64,000 bases of DNA from UTCHB3 sp008363265 (GCA_045863055.1 BTUW01000009.1:69243-133242); one strand, 5' to 3'; numbered from the stretch's first letter, positions 43,392-52,557 are shown. Notes: generated by a model from the sequence alone, not told the origin. Made by a program: numbers and translations.

Positions 43392-43781
43392 CTATCTTGA
43401 GTTGATAGTGGTGGAGGTAATGTCAGACGGACCAACGACCATGGTCACACTGACTGTATCTGTACCATTGGTACCGATCTGATTTCCTTTACCGGCCAGT
43501 GTAACTGACTGCGCAGCAACGGTGGCTGTGTAGGAACCGTTTGCCGATGAAGCAAGTCTGTCAGGGATTGTATAGCCTGTGAAAGTGTTGCCACCGCCAC
43601 CCATGTTGGCCGGCATTTTGTAGAATTTCTGCGCATCGCTGGCGATGTTTGTAAGGTCAGCGATAACAGCATCAGTGTTGGCCTGGGCACTGCTGGTAGT
43701 GAAAACGTTAATACCGACGACAACGGCGATACCTACGATGATAACGCCCAGAACAATGAGTAATAACTGTTGTTGTCCCAT
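43392..43781 (-). CDS. Atypical pilin-like protein (MGQQQ type), copy 2
   Basis: 129 residues. A hydrophobic N-terminal helix starts almost at once: MGQQQLLLIVLGVIIVGIAV. If Gly2 is the prepilin peptidase P1 residue the leader is two residues long; the usual Phe1 and Glu5 are absent. Residues 60-73 hold a glycine cluster, MGGGGNTFTGYTIP, also present in the paralogue at 44317 with gap-free alignment over the first 73 residues. The C-terminal half is Ser/Thr/Gly-rich beta-type. Its place ahead of pilC and behind a stabilising hairpin fits a major pilin. Candidate promoter elements (TTTG then TATATT) lie upstream at about 43840-43870. Confidence 0.65.
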   Translation of the reverse strand: MGQQQLLLIVLGVIIVGIAVVVGINVFTTSSAQANTDAVIADLTNIASDAQKFYKMPANMGGGGNTFTGYTIPDRLASSANGSYTATVAAQSVTLAGKGNQIGTNGTDTVSVTMVVGPSDITSTTINSR

Positions 43782-43914
43782 ATTGGTTCCTCAGTTGATT
43801 GGTGAATGATTAAGTAAATTTAGTAAAGTTACGTTTTAATATAACAAATAGGAATTAATTGCAAATGTGATTCATGTAAAAAAACAACATTCTTAAACTT
43901 TAAAGTGATATCCG

Positions 43915-44304
43915 TCAGATGATCAGGCTACCATCGGCCCTGAGTTTCCGGGTAGCTTCTTCTCTTTGCTCGTGCGAGGCGATTTTCATGTACTCATTCG
44001 TCATGCGCTCAAGGTTCTTGGCCAGGTTAACCATAACGGATTTCGCGATATCGGGGTTCTCCCTGATAAGGAGGTCGAAATCACTCGGGATCGGTACCAC
44101 GGTGGTGGTTTCGAGAGCGATAAGTGAAGCTGTTCGAGGTTTTCCGAGAATGGCGCTCATTTCCCCGAGGATACCGCCTTTTTCAGCAAAGGTTCCAACC
44201 TGTACTTCGCCTTTGAATATTCCAACGCTTCCTTTCATGAGCACGAAAAGGTTAAAACTGGTGTCACCTTCCTTGACTATTGCTTCGCCTCTTTGAAAAA
44301 TCAT
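43915..44304 (-). CDS. Cyclic nucleotide-binding (CRP-like sensor) domain protein without DNA-binding domain
   Basis: 129 residues, one cNMP-binding domain and nothing else. GILGEMSAILGKPRTASL (residues 44-61) is the phosphate-binding cassette with Glu48 and Arg57, the residues that hold the ribose and phosphate of cAMP/cGMP, so binding looks possible. A short helical tail (NLAKNLERMTNEYMKIASHEQREEATRKL) replaces the helix-turn-helix. It lies between the two pilin-like genes, 12 nt after the first, so it is probably a nucleotide-responsive part or regulator of the pilus machine. Confidence 0.85.
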   Translation of the reverse strand: MIFQRGEAIVKEGDTSFNLFVLMKGSVGIFKGEVQVGTFAEKGGILGEMSAILGKPRTASLIALETTTVVPIPSDFDLLIRENPDIAKSVMVNLAKNLERMTNEYMKIASHEQREEATRKLRADGSLII

Positions 44305-44316
44305 TTGATACTCCTG

Positions 44317-44700
44317 TTAATTTCCGGTTGAGATAACATAATTATCTGGATAAGTTGTTACTAAAACTTTAATGGTGTCATCCCCGGTGCTGATCGCCCG
44401 GTCTGTTGCGGAAATGGTGACCTGGGATTGGGATGCAGAAACTATCCTGTAAATCGCATCTTCAGTAGTGTCGAGAGTTTGGGGGATAACCCAACCGACA
44501 AAAGACTTCCCGCCGCCTCCCATTGGGATGGGGGTCATATAATAGTTTTGCGCCATACCGGCGAGTGTCGTACATTCGGCGATCATCTGGTATTTTTTGT
44601 TTTCATCGGAATTTTGCTGAAACAGGTTGATGCCGGTTACAACGGCAATTCCAACAATGATCACACCGAGCGCTATGAGCAGTAGTTGTTGCTGGCCCAT
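44317..44700 (-). CDS. Atypical pilin-like protein (MGQQQ type), copy 1
   Basis: 127 residues, first gene of the pilus locus, with AAGGA right before the ATG. N-terminus MGQQQLLLIALGVIIVGIAV is nearly identical to the copy at 43392, and residues 60-73 read MGGGGKSFVGWVIP. After that the two diverge, so the assembly-type helix is held constant while the exposed part varies, as expected of a major/minor pilin pair. A single Cys43 is present. The 198 bp upstream (to 44898) hold no gene; they are AT-rich and must contain the locus promoter, but I could not pick one box pair with confidence. Confidence 0.65.
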   Translation of the reverse strand: MGQQQLLLIALGVIIVGIAVVTGINLFQQNSDENKKYQMIAECTTLAGMAQNYYMTPIPMGGGGKSFVGWVIPQTLDTTEDAIYRIVSASQSQVTISATDRAISTGDDTIKVLVTTYPDNYVISTGN

Positions 44701-44898
44701 TCCTTGAGGTCCTTAGGCAATTACTACGATTTTCAATAAAAAGATCCATTCTCAGTCGTTCAGACTGTGCAATAATATTAATTACCATAATCTAACTGAA
44801 CTGAAAATTAAATTACTCAAAAAAAAGTGTTATAGCAAAAAATATTTTCAATTTACCCTGAAAAGGGGCCGCGCGGGAGAGAAAATGTTAAGAAAAGA

Positions 44899-46464
44899 TT
44901 AAAACCGGAAGTTTTGGTTCCGGTGACCACGGGGAAACTGGCTTTTAAGGCCTCTTTCTGTTACGACCCCCGTCCCGATTATCTCGCCGGCGGTTCTTAT
45001 TACCACCTGACGTTCGGCACCCGATGTGCGTTCAAAGTTTGCGTATTGTTTTACAATACCGCCTTCCATATAGGTTCGTAGTTCTTCATGGTTGTCAAGA
45101 TCAATGATACCTTTTGTGATGTGGGGAGCGAGTGCCTGAGCGGCAATGCTGTTAAGTATCACCTGTTCGCTTTTCTCGTAGGCACCGAGTTTAAGGCCGA
45201 TCCTGTCGTAGATCCCGGTGCGGTGGTCATCCCAGTCGCCTGACACCATATAGAGTTTTTTCCCGTGATCGGCAAACTGAAGTGAAGAGAGGTAGTCTTC
45301 TGATATTCCGAAATTGGATATAACTGATGAAAGGGTTGGTTTGACCTTTTTGAATGGTTTGATAACGGTTCTTCCTTCGGGTATCGCACCATCCTTTACT
45401 TTTTCAGTCTCTCCCGTCTTGACAATTTTTGCGAGGTAAAAACCTTCTGAATTGCTTAGCCAGGGGAGTACACGGGTGGTCTTCGCCAGTTCAGGTGAGA
45501 ATTTTTTTCCCGGTGCTGAAGTGAAGCCTTCGATCCCACCCGGCACTGAAACAGGAATGAGCTCAACGGGGTACTTCTCAAGCACTTTATCGATGATCTC
45601 TTCATTTTCTTCTGTTGTCAGCGTGCAGGTTGAGTAAATGAGTTCGCCGCCCGGCTTCAACATCTTGACCGCTGCTATCACGAGGCTCATCTGTAAATTT
45701 ATCAGACCGGCTATCGAGGAGATGCTCCACCACTTGTTGACTTCCTCTTTCTTCTGTATAATACCGAGCCCGCTGCATGGGACGTCAACGAGTATTTTAT
45801 CGAAATAATTTTGGTAGTATTTACCCAGCCATTCACCTTTACTCTGGATTATTCCGGCGTTGAACACATTTGTCCGCTCAACGTTGAACGCGAGGGTTCG
45901 GAGGCGGTCGCCCTGCACCTCATTCAGTACAAGCATGCCCGTGTTTTCCATCATTGCAGCGAGTTGGGTCGATTTTGAACCCGGGGCCGCACATAGATCA
46001 AGAACTTTCGTTCCCGGTTCCGGCTCCAGATAGTGTGGCGGCAGCATCGAGGAGGTACTTTGTATATAATAATAACCAAGCAGGTGCTCAAAGGTTTTGC
46101 CGATGAGGTTTTCAGGATCGGAGGCGATCACCAGACCTTCGGAAATTTCAGGGTGTTCTTCCGTTACTATACCGTATTTCGATTCCAGGACCGTTTTTAG
46201 CTTGTCCCGACCGGTTTTGAGCGTGTTCACGCGGATGGATTGTTTCCGCGGATTGCCGAGCAGTTCAACAAACCGCGATACCTCAGCCTCGCCGAATAGA
46301 GAGGTCAGGTAGTCGGAAATATGTCCGCTTATTACATTCTTCTTGTCAGGAGTTGAGGACTTTTTCGTAATATTCCTCGTAGTGGGGTACAATTTTTTCA
46401 GCGGAGTATTTTTCGACGGCTGTTGCTCTGGCGTTTTTTGAGAAAATGTTGTATTTTTTCTCAT
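44899..46464 (-). CDS. RsmB/RsmF-type (NOL1/NOP2/Sun) RNA 5-methylcytosine methyltransferase
   Basis: Up to 521 residues. The SAM domain has VLDLCAAPGSKSTQLAAMM (motif I), LVDVPCSGLGI (motif IV with catalytic Cys) and STCTLTTEENEEII (motif VI with the second Cys). SIRVNTLK marks the N-domain. The C-terminal 130 residues with GLKLGAYEKSE and RGLKSQFPRGHRN resemble the PUA-like tail of RsmF/YebU. The ATG at 46464 makes the first 40 residues overlap bshA by 119 nt and they are low-complexity. The conserved part begins near residue 44, where no standard start codon occurs, so the true start is uncertain. Confidence 0.82.
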   Translation of the reverse strand: MRKNTTFSQKTPEQQPSKNTPLKKLYPTTRNITKKSSTPDKKNVISGHISDYLTSLFGEAEVSRFVELLGNPRKQSIRVNTLKTGRDKLKTVLESKYGIVTEEHPEISEGLVIASDPENLIGKTFEHLLGYYYIQSTSSMLPPHYLEPEPGTKVLDLCAAPGSKSTQLAAMMENTGMLVLNEVQGDRLRTLAFNVERTNVFNAGIIQSKGEWLGKYYQNYFDKILVDVPCSGLGIIQKKEEVNKWWSISSIAGLINLQMSLVIAAVKMLKPGGELIYSTCTLTTEENEEIIDKVLEKYPVELIPVSVPGGIEGFTSAPGKKFSPELAKTTRVLPWLSNSEGFYLAKIVKTGETEKVKDGAIPEGRTVIKPFKKVKPTLSSVISNFGISEDYLSSLQFADHGKKLYMVSGDWDDHRTGIYDRIGLKLGAYEKSEQVILNSIAAQALAPHITKGIIDLDNHEELRTYMEGGIVKQYANFERTSGAERQVVIRTAGEIIGTGVVTERGLKSQFPRGHRNQNFRF

Positions 46465-47470
46465 TGGTCAGAAGGTCGATCGCGTACCGGGCCATACGTT
46501 CAACATCACCTATCTCGGCAATGAATCCGGAATGATTATGGGTGATAACCTCAGGCAACCCACCAACGCTGGAACTGATCACGGGGAGCCCCACCGACAT
46601 CGCCTCGAGGGCTGCCAGCCCAAAACTCTCTGATTGTGAGGGGATGAGGAACAGGTCGGCGCAAGCCAGTATCTGCGGCAGCGCTTCCTGTTTTCCGAGG
46701 AAGATAACATCCCTCTCCAGGCCAAGTTCACGTGCGAGCCGTTCGCATTCCGTTCTGTCCGGCCCGTCTCCAATGAGAACGAGTTTTGCCGGGATCTCTT
46801 TTTTTACGAGTTCGAGGATCTTGATCGTATCCTGCACACGTTTCACAACCCTGAAGTTGGAGGTGTGTATAAGCACTTTCTCTCCATTGGGGGCGAACCT
46901 GCACTTCAATTCGCTGGCCTCCCTGGGCTTGTAAAGTTCGATATCGACAAAATTGGGTATCACTTCGATATCTTTTTCAATCGAGTAATTGGTGATCGTT
47001 TTCTCTTTAAGATATCTTGATACCGCGGTTACACCATCGCTCTCCATAATGCCGAACTTAAGAAGATGGATATAACTGGGCTCCAGACCCACGAGCGTGA
47101 TATCGGTACCGTGAAGTGTGGTCACGATCTTCACGTCCTGATACTGCTTGCATATCTGCTTGGCCATATATGCGCTGGTCGCGTGCGGGATCGCGTAATG
47201 AACATGTATCAGGTCAAGGTTTTCATAGCGCATCACTTCTACCATTTTACCGGCAAGGGCATCGCTGTAAAGGGGGAATTCAAAAAGGGGGTAGGTTCCC
47301 ATCTCGACTTCATGATAATACACATTATCCATATACTGGTGAAGTCTGAAGGGGATCGCATAGCTGATAAAGTGTATTTCATGCCCCTTTTTTGCCAATT
47401 CAACACCAAGTTCCGTAGCCACAACACCACTACCGCCATAAGTAGGGTAGCAGGTAATTCCTATTTTCAT
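46346..47470 (-). CDS. bshA: N-acetyl-alpha-D-glucosaminyl L-malate synthase BshA
   Basis: 374 residues. GT4-family enzyme that joins GlcNAc from UDP-GlcNAc to L-malate, first step of bacillithiol (or an N-methylated form in Chlorobi-group organisms). The opening KIGITCYPTYGGSGVVATELG and HFISYAIPFRL are BshA-specific; ALIYLHVHYAIPH-type (here IHVHYAIPHATSAY) and the GT4 donor motif ESFGLAALEAMSVGLPVISS are complete. BshB and BshC are not in the window. It is downstream of the ABC-F gene with a tandem array between. Confidence 0.92.
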   Translation of the reverse strand: MKIGITCYPTYGGSGVVATELGVELAKKGHEIHFISYAIPFRLHQYMDNVYYHEVEMGTYPLFEFPLYSDALAGKMVEVMRYENLDLIHVHYAIPHATSAYMAKQICKQYQDVKIVTTLHGTDITLVGLEPSYIHLLKFGIMESDGVTAVSRYLKEKTITNYSIEKDIEVIPNFVDIELYKPREASELKCRFAPNGEKVLIHTSNFRVVKRVQDTIKILELVKKEIPAKLVLIGDGPDRTECERLARELGLERDVIFLGKQEALPQILACADLFLIPSQSESFGLAALEAMSVGLPVISSSVGGLPEVITHNHSGFIAEIGDVERMARYAIDLLTNEKKYNIFSKNARATAVEKYSAEKIVPHYEEYYEKVLNS

Positions 47471-47536
47471 CTAATATCCGTTCCGCGTAAATCAAAAAAT
47501 CATAACACTAAAAGTACGAAAAAGGGAGGAGTTTTT

Positions 47537-47593
47537 AGTGGTTAACGGTTAGAGGTTAGTGGTTAGTATTCTCGCTACTCGCCACTCACCACC
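47537..47593. repeat. Heptamer tandem array, block 6 (two opposed halves)
   Basis: AGTGGTT, AACGGTT, AGAGGTT, AGTGGTT (47537-47564), short spacer, then CTCGCTA, CTCGCCA, CTCACCA (47571-47591). The second half resembles the reverse complement of the first. It ends at the stop codon of the ABC-F gene (47594). Confidence 0.8.
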
Positions 47594-49477
47594 TTACAAC
47601 GAACTCTTCTTCAGTTCCAGTTCTTCCCAGCGGTTGTAGAGTGACTGTACAAGGGTTTTTGCTTCGTCATGCCGGCGGTTAAGTTCATCGGTCTGAGTGG
47701 CGAATTTTTCGTAGAAGAGGGGATCGGCGAAGAGGGCTTCTATTCCGGCAACCTCTTCCTCGGCGGCGAGAATCTTTTCTTCGATAGCCTCGAGTTCTTT
47801 TTGCTCGTGGTATGAGAGTTTTTTGGCGGAGGCCTTAACACGGGTGTCCTGCTTCTTTTCTTTTGGTGCTTCGCTTTGAGTGTTGCCTGTCAGCTGGTTA
47901 CGCTTCTCAATGAAATAGTCATAATCACCCTCATTGAAAATGGTTTTTCCATTGCCGTCGAGGGCGAGAATTCCCGTGCAAACCCGGTTCAGGAAGTAAC
48001 GGTCGTGGCTTACGATGATCACACACCCTGAGAATGAACCGAGTGCCTCCTCAAGGATACGGAGGGAGGGGAGATCGAGATCGTTAGTGGGCTCATCGAG
48101 AATAAGGAAGTTACCGCCGTTTTTCAGAATTTTTGCGAGAGTGAGCCTGCTCCGTTCACCGCCGGATAGTTTCCCGACCTTGGTCATTGTTCTCTCATCG
48201 GTGAAGAGGAACCTGCGCATGTAGGTCCAAACGGGCATCGTGAGCTTCCCGAATTTCACGGTATCGCTTCCTTCCCCTATTGCCTCGAACACGGTTTGTT
48301 CATCATCAAGAAGGGTACGCGACTGATCGATATAGTTGAACTGTGTCCTCTCACCATAGTCGATCCTTCCGGTGTAGGGCTGCAACTGGCCGAGTATCGT
48401 GCGCACCAGGGTGGTTTTCCCAACTCCGTTCTTGCCTATTATCCCGAGTCTTCTGCCGGGCTCAAAGTTATAGGAAAATGAGTCAACAAGCATCCTGTCG
48501 CCGATCTTCACCGAGATCGAATCTATCTCGAGTACTTTATTCCCAAGTCTCTCGGGGGTTGGAATTATCAGGTCGATGTCGAGGTCTTTATCAGGTGGCC
48601 GCTGCCCGGCGATCTCATAATATTTATCCAGCCGACTTTTGGCTTTGGTACGGCGTGCTCTGGGCCCGCGCATCACCCAATCGAGTTCGTTTCTTAGGAA
48701 TCCCTGACGTTTTCTTTCGGCTACATCCTTCAGCGCGTCTCGCTCGGCCTTGTTCAGCAGATAATCGGTGTAGTTACCCTGATGCGAAAAGAACGTTCCA
48801 TTGGAGAGTTCAACAATACGGTTTGCTATCCTGTCGAGGAAGTACCTGTCGTGAGTAACGAAGATGCACGCGCCTTTGTATCCGGCGAGGAAATTTTCGA
48901 TCCACTCGATGGTGTCTGTGTCGAGGTGGTTTGTAGGCTCATCGAGAATAAGAAGGTCAGGGTTGGCGATCAGGGTTTTGCACAGTGCTGTTCGACGCTT
49001 TTCGCCTCCGGAGAGGGATGAGACTATTCTTTCGGGATCGGGTGCATCGAGGGATGCCATCAGCAGATTGATCTTCCTGTCGATATCCCAGCCGTCAACA
49101 CGGGCGATCTCTTCCTCGAGAAGATGTCGCCTGTCGGATTCGGGTGGGAGGTATTCATACTCTGAAAGGAGAGCGTAGATATGTTCTGCGCCATTTCGTA
49201 TGTTTTCACCAACAGAGAGACTCTCATCCAGAGTAAACTCTTGAGAGAGAAAACTTACCCGGAGGTTTCGCTGTGTCGCCACTTCACCTGAATCGGGTTC
49301 TTGCAAACCTGCGATAATTTTAAGGAAGGTTGATTTACCCGCGCCATTTCTACCCACCAGACCGATCCGGTCAGTGGCATGAACGGTGAGGGATGCATCG
49401 TCGAGTACAACCTGTTCGCCGTACTCGACACGAAGTGCTTTTGCCGTCAGCAGGACGGGGGAGGTACCGTTACTCAA
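47594..49477 (-). CDS. ABC-F family ATPase (Uup-like)
   Basis: 627 residues, two ABC domains on one chain and no membrane segment. Walker A GRNGAGKST and GKNGVGKTT, signatures LSGGEKRRTAL and LSGGERSRLTL, Walker B LLILDEPTNHLD and FLILDEPTNDLD. A linker of about 80 residues lies between them, and a C-terminal coiled coil of Uup type (LSYHEQKELEAIEEKILAAEEEVAGIE) follows. ABC-F proteins act on the ribosome or, for Uup, also on DNA or Holliday-junction turnover. It overlaps the cyclophilin gene by 8 nt. Confidence 0.9.
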   Translation of the reverse strand: MSNGTSPVLLTAKALRVEYGEQVVLDDASLTVHATDRIGLVGRNGAGKSTFLKIIAGLQEPDSGEVATQRNLRVSFLSQEFTLDESLSVGENIRNGAEHIYALLSEYEYLPPESDRRHLLEEEIARVDGWDIDRKINLLMASLDAPDPERIVSSLSGGEKRRTALCKTLIANPDLLILDEPTNHLDTDTIEWIENFLAGYKGACIFVTHDRYFLDRIANRIVELSNGTFFSHQGNYTDYLLNKAERDALKDVAERKRQGFLRNELDWVMRGPRARRTKAKSRLDKYYEIAGQRPPDKDLDIDLIIPTPERLGNKVLEIDSISVKIGDRMLVDSFSYNFEPGRRLGIIGKNGVGKTTLVRTILGQLQPYTGRIDYGERTQFNYIDQSRTLLDDEQTVFEAIGEGSDTVKFGKLTMPVWTYMRRFLFTDERTMTKVGKLSGGERSRLTLAKILKNGGNFLILDEPTNDLDLPSLRILEEALGSFSGCVIIVSHDRYFLNRVCTGILALDGNGKTIFNEGDYDYFIEKRNQLTGNTQSEAPKEKKQDTRVKASAKKLSYHEQKELEAIEEKILAAEEEVAGIEALFADPLFYEKFATQTDELNRRHDEAKTLVQSLYNRWEELELKKSSL

Positions 49478-51452
49478 ACAGACTTATCTTTTTGATCACG
49501 GTTGAGCGGGTGATGGAATCCGCCACATCCTGTCCCTCGGTTACCCCTCCGAAGAGGGTGTAACGGGTTGTGAGGTGAGGGTAGGTGCCGTTCATAATGA
49601 AAAACTGTGAACCTTCGGTATCCTTCCCGGCACTGGCCATTCCGAGTGCGCCGGTTGTGAACTCGAGAGGGGAGAGTTCCGAGATTATATCGTAACCCGG
49701 ACCGCCGAAGCCGGTTCCCGAGGGGTCGCCCGCCTGAATTACAAACGCCGGCACAACGCGGTGGAAGACCACATCGCGATAGAATGAAGTCTGTGCGAGG
49801 GATACAAAATTTCCGCTCGAGACCGGAGCGTAATCGGGACGAAGTTCGAGCCTGATATTTCCTGATGTGGTTTCAATGACAGCCCTTCTGTACTTAAATG
49901 CATTGAACCAGATCTCATTAAAATTATCGGGCAGCGTTCTTTTGATTTTCTCTCCTGACAGGGCTCTGATCGAACTGATCGCTGAGTTGTGGAGGAGAGC
50001 TTTCATTTCATCCGCGAAACCTGCATCGACCCTTGCTGAGAGGTCCAATAAAAACTGATGAGCCTCGAGGAAGTTGGGGTTGTGGAGGTCCCCGTTAATT
50101 ACCTCCAATATCTCTTTTTTTAGTTCATCTTTTCGGCCGGCGATAAATGCTGAATCCAATATACCACAGAAGGTGGCGACCACTGATGGAAAGCCGGAAT
50201 CAAGATTATCGAAGGCGAATTGATTAATCCGCTCATTGTCAGTTCCAAATTTCTTCAGGTCACCCATCGCGGTGGCAACCGCGAGTTTCTCAGTTTCGCG
50301 GCCCGCGTTGAAGATCGCCACAAGTGTATCGAATGGTGCGGGTACGAGCTCCGGAGAGGATGCGATAAGAGTTGCGTATGAAGAGCGGGACAGATTTCCC
50401 GAATACCCGGCGAATACCTTCTCTTTCTTATCAGGGAACAGTTTAATTACGCATTTCAGCAACTCCTCCGCGAGATCGGAACCATGGACTGCTCCGGAGA
50501 GGATGGCAGTCAACTCTTTCCAGGTGGTTTCCGGGGCAGACATGGCCGCGTTCGATTCCCTCAGAGCGGTTACCGCTGTCAGGGCAATGTTGCCGTTCCT
50601 GTCATTTACCAGTTTCAGTAGGCCGGTTACTTCCACCTCAGAAGTAAAATTTCTGAACTGCAAAAGTGAGATCAGATCGATCTGCTGTGGGAAGTTGAGC
50701 GAAAAGAGGATGTTGCGGGTCTCTTTAACGGAATAAGGGGCAGACTTCAGAAATCTGAGATTCATTATGAGGTATTTTGCCAGGTCCTCTTCCTCTTCGG
50801 TTACATCATCCCTGAAAACATCGTCGAGTGTCTTTTTTATCCGGCCCTGCTGTTCAGGGGTTGGTCTGGAGCGGAACAGAGCGTATGCTGCGAATGACCG
50901 CGTTTTGTTGTCCAGACTTTCCTCTTCGATAATCCCAAGGAGTTTCTCAGGACTTTTGGCCGATTTTATGTTTCTTAATCCGAAATTCGCGATGGCGAGT
51001 GATATCCCTGCCAGACGGTACGGATCGCCGTTGGATTCGAGTCCAAGTACCCGGTCAAGATCTTCGGCTGTGCCCGCTTTGCCGAGAGCTGCCAGCACTT
51101 CACGTGCCAGGGCACCCTCAGCTGATGCCGCGTTTTTGCGCAGCCACGCCAAAGAAACCTCACCCGGCGGGTTGTTACCGAAGGCGAAAGCCATCAGTTT
51201 ACCATGCTTGTTCGCATCAAGTGCCGCGATCGCGGGATGGAGCGTGGTATCTCCAATGTTGGCCGCGGAAAGCAAAGCCGCACTGACCTTCCGGCTGTCA
51301 TCCGAGTTGAGGTAGTTCAGAATGGCTGCCGACGAACCATCACGCAGAAAAGTCGCTTTTACAAGTTCGTGGTCGTTTATATTGTACTGCGCAGCTGCGC
51401 TGAAGGCTATTATTGCTGCAAGAAATAGCGTGTTTCTAGAAATGGTAATCAT
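49470..51452 (-). CDS. Exported cyclophilin-type peptidyl-prolyl isomerase with HEAT-like repeats
   Basis: 660 residues from the ATG at 51452 (AGGG upstream and a clean signal peptide ITISRNTLFLAAIIAFSAAAQ; a GTG 27 nt earlier is in frame). Residues about 30-500 are HEAT/armadillo-like helical repeats. The last 150 residues are a cyclophilin domain: FHRVVPAFVIQAGDPSGTG (active-site Arg and Gln), GALGMASAGKDTEGSQFFI, TRYTLFGGVTEGQDV. It would isomerise Xaa-Pro bonds in the periplasm, with the repeats as a docking surface. It overlaps genes on both sides. Confidence 0.87.
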   Translation of the reverse strand: MITISRNTLFLAAIIAFSAAAQYNINDHELVKATFLRDGSSAAILNYLNSDDSRKVSAALLSAANIGDTTLHPAIAALDANKHGKLMAFAFGNNPPGEVSLAWLRKNAASAEGALAREVLAALGKAGTAEDLDRVLGLESNGDPYRLAGISLAIANFGLRNIKSAKSPEKLLGIIEEESLDNKTRSFAAYALFRSRPTPEQQGRIKKTLDDVFRDDVTEEEEDLAKYLIMNLRFLKSAPYSVKETRNILFSLNFPQQIDLISLLQFRNFTSEVEVTGLLKLVNDRNGNIALTAVTALRESNAAMSAPETTWKELTAILSGAVHGSDLAEELLKCVIKLFPDKKEKVFAGYSGNLSRSSYATLIASSPELVPAPFDTLVAIFNAGRETEKLAVATAMGDLKKFGTDNERINQFAFDNLDSGFPSVVATFCGILDSAFIAGRKDELKKEILEVINGDLHNPNFLEAHQFLLDLSARVDAGFADEMKALLHNSAISSIRALSGEKIKRTLPDNFNEIWFNAFKYRRAVIETTSGNIRLELRPDYAPVSSGNFVSLAQTSFYRDVVFHRVVPAFVIQAGDPSGTGFGGPGYDIISELSPLEFTTGALGMASAGKDTEGSQFFIMNGTYPHLTTRYTLFGGVTEGQDVADSITRSTVIKKISLFE

Positions 51453-52557
51453 AGACCCTGAATTTTTTATAGAGTTCACCTTCCATCATTTCAACACCGC
51501 GAACCATCTTCAGGTTGTCTTCAACTATCCAGCTGGCGTCACCGAAATGGATACCGATCTCATCAGCTCTTTTAATGATGTTGTCGTACATTATTGCATC
51601 AAGGCCCTTACCCTGCCAGGCTTTCACGACGCCAAGGATGACGATCCTGCAACGGTTGATCTCTTTTTTCATCGTGAACATCTTGATCCAGTTGAAGGGG
51701 AAGAGCCTGCCGTTCATATGTTTGAATATCTGGTTGTAGTCGAGCAGTGTGAGTGAGAACGCCACGGGTTCATTATTGATCTCGAGGAAAAAGGCAAGCG
51801 TCGGGGTGGCCAGCTGCTTCAGATCCTCAGCCATTGCATCGATCTCTTCTTCGGTGAAGGGAACAAAGCCCCAGTTTTTCTCCCAGTTCTCGTTCCATAT
51901 CTTCTTGATTATTACGAGTTCTTCCTTGTAGTTCTTAAGATCCATGTTTCTGATCTTAACGTTGAATTTCTGTGTGGCCAGGGCCGCTACACGGGGGATC
52001 TTGTTTACCTTAATGATCTTCTCATTTATGATCTTGTAGCCGTTAAGGTCTTTTACCTTCACAAAACCGTAGTTTAACACGAGGTCATGATAGTAAGGCG
52101 GGTTGTAAGGCATAAGAAGTGTCGGGGTGTCTTCATAGTTCATTATGAGCATTCCCCACTCATCGTTACTCGAGAAGCTTGCCGGGCCGCGCATCAGGGT
52201 CATGCCGCGACTGCTGATCCACTCTTTCGCGGTGTCAAGCAGGGCATTGGCAACTTCCTGATCGTTGATGCACTCGAAGAAACCGAAGAAACCGATCTTT
52301 TCTTCGTGCACTTCGTTGTGAAGATCGTTGATGATGGCCGCAATTCTGCCCACCGCTTCACCATCCCTGAAAGCCATGAAATAATCAGCTGATCCGTGTT
52401 TGAAAAATGGATTTTTCTGCTTGTTCAGAATCTTTTTCCGGTCCATGATAAGGGGTGGAACCCAATAAGGATCATTTTTGTAGATTTTCCACGGGAATTT
52501 GATGAATTGCATTATTTCCGAGGGAGTTTCGATCTTTCTTATTTCAATCTTGCTCAT
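51436..52557 (-). CDS. GNAT-fold acyltransferase, candidate bacterial ceramide synthase (bCerS-like)
   Basis: 373 residues from the ATG at 52557. The N-terminal half opens FPWKIYKNDPYWVPPLIMDRK and has the GNAT-like DGEAVGRIAAIINDLHNE and FFGFFECINDQEVANALLDTAKEW; the C-terminal half has PVAFSLTLLDYNQIFK, KEINRCRIVILGVVKAWQGKGL and AIMYDNIIKRADEIG. Proteins of this type are usually called only N-acetyltransferase. Work on Caulobacter sphingolipids showed that a protein assigned to the GNAT superfamily N-acylates the long-chain base. The neighbours here are an SPT-like and a CerR-like gene, so that role is inferred; sequence alone does not prove it. Confidence 0.6.
   Translation of the reverse strand: MSKIEIRKIETPSEIMQFIKFPWKIYKNDPYWVPPLIMDRKKILNKQKNPFFKHGSADYFMAFRDGEAVGRIAAIINDLHNEVHEEKIGFFGFFECINDQEVANALLDTAKEWISSRGMTLMRGPASFSSNDEWGMLIMNYEDTPTLLMPYNPPYYHDLVLNYGFVKVKDLNGYKIINEKIIKVNKIPRVAALATQKFNVKIRNMDLKNYKEELVIIKKIWNENWEKNWGFVPFTEEEIDAMAEDLKQLATPTLAFFLEINNEPVAFSLTLLDYNQIFKHMNGRLFPFNWIKMFTMKKEINRCRIVILGVVKAWQGKGLDAIMYDNIIKRADEIGIHFGDASWIVEDNLKMVRGVEMMEGELYKKFRVYDYHF

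Noticed and set aside
43405..44650. Prepilin leader of normal length upstream of the MGQQQ starts
   Set aside because: No in-frame extension with a basic leader and a G-F-T-L-I-E site is present; ribosome-binding AAGGA precedes the first copy's ATG.
35142..44700. Type II secretion system instead of a type IV pilus
   Set aside because: Presence of a PilT-like ATPase and PilM/PilN-type domains, and lack of GspC/GspK/GspL-type genes, favour a pilus machine.
44701..44898. Sigma-54 promoter for the pilus locus
   Set aside because: A TTGCA occurs on the - strand, but the GG that should lie 12 bp upstream is 16 bp away.
44899..46464. Frameshift at the start of the RNA methyltransferase
   Set aside because: The lack of a standard start near the conserved region is explained by a long overlapping N-terminus starting at 46464 or a rare start codon; no frame change is needed.
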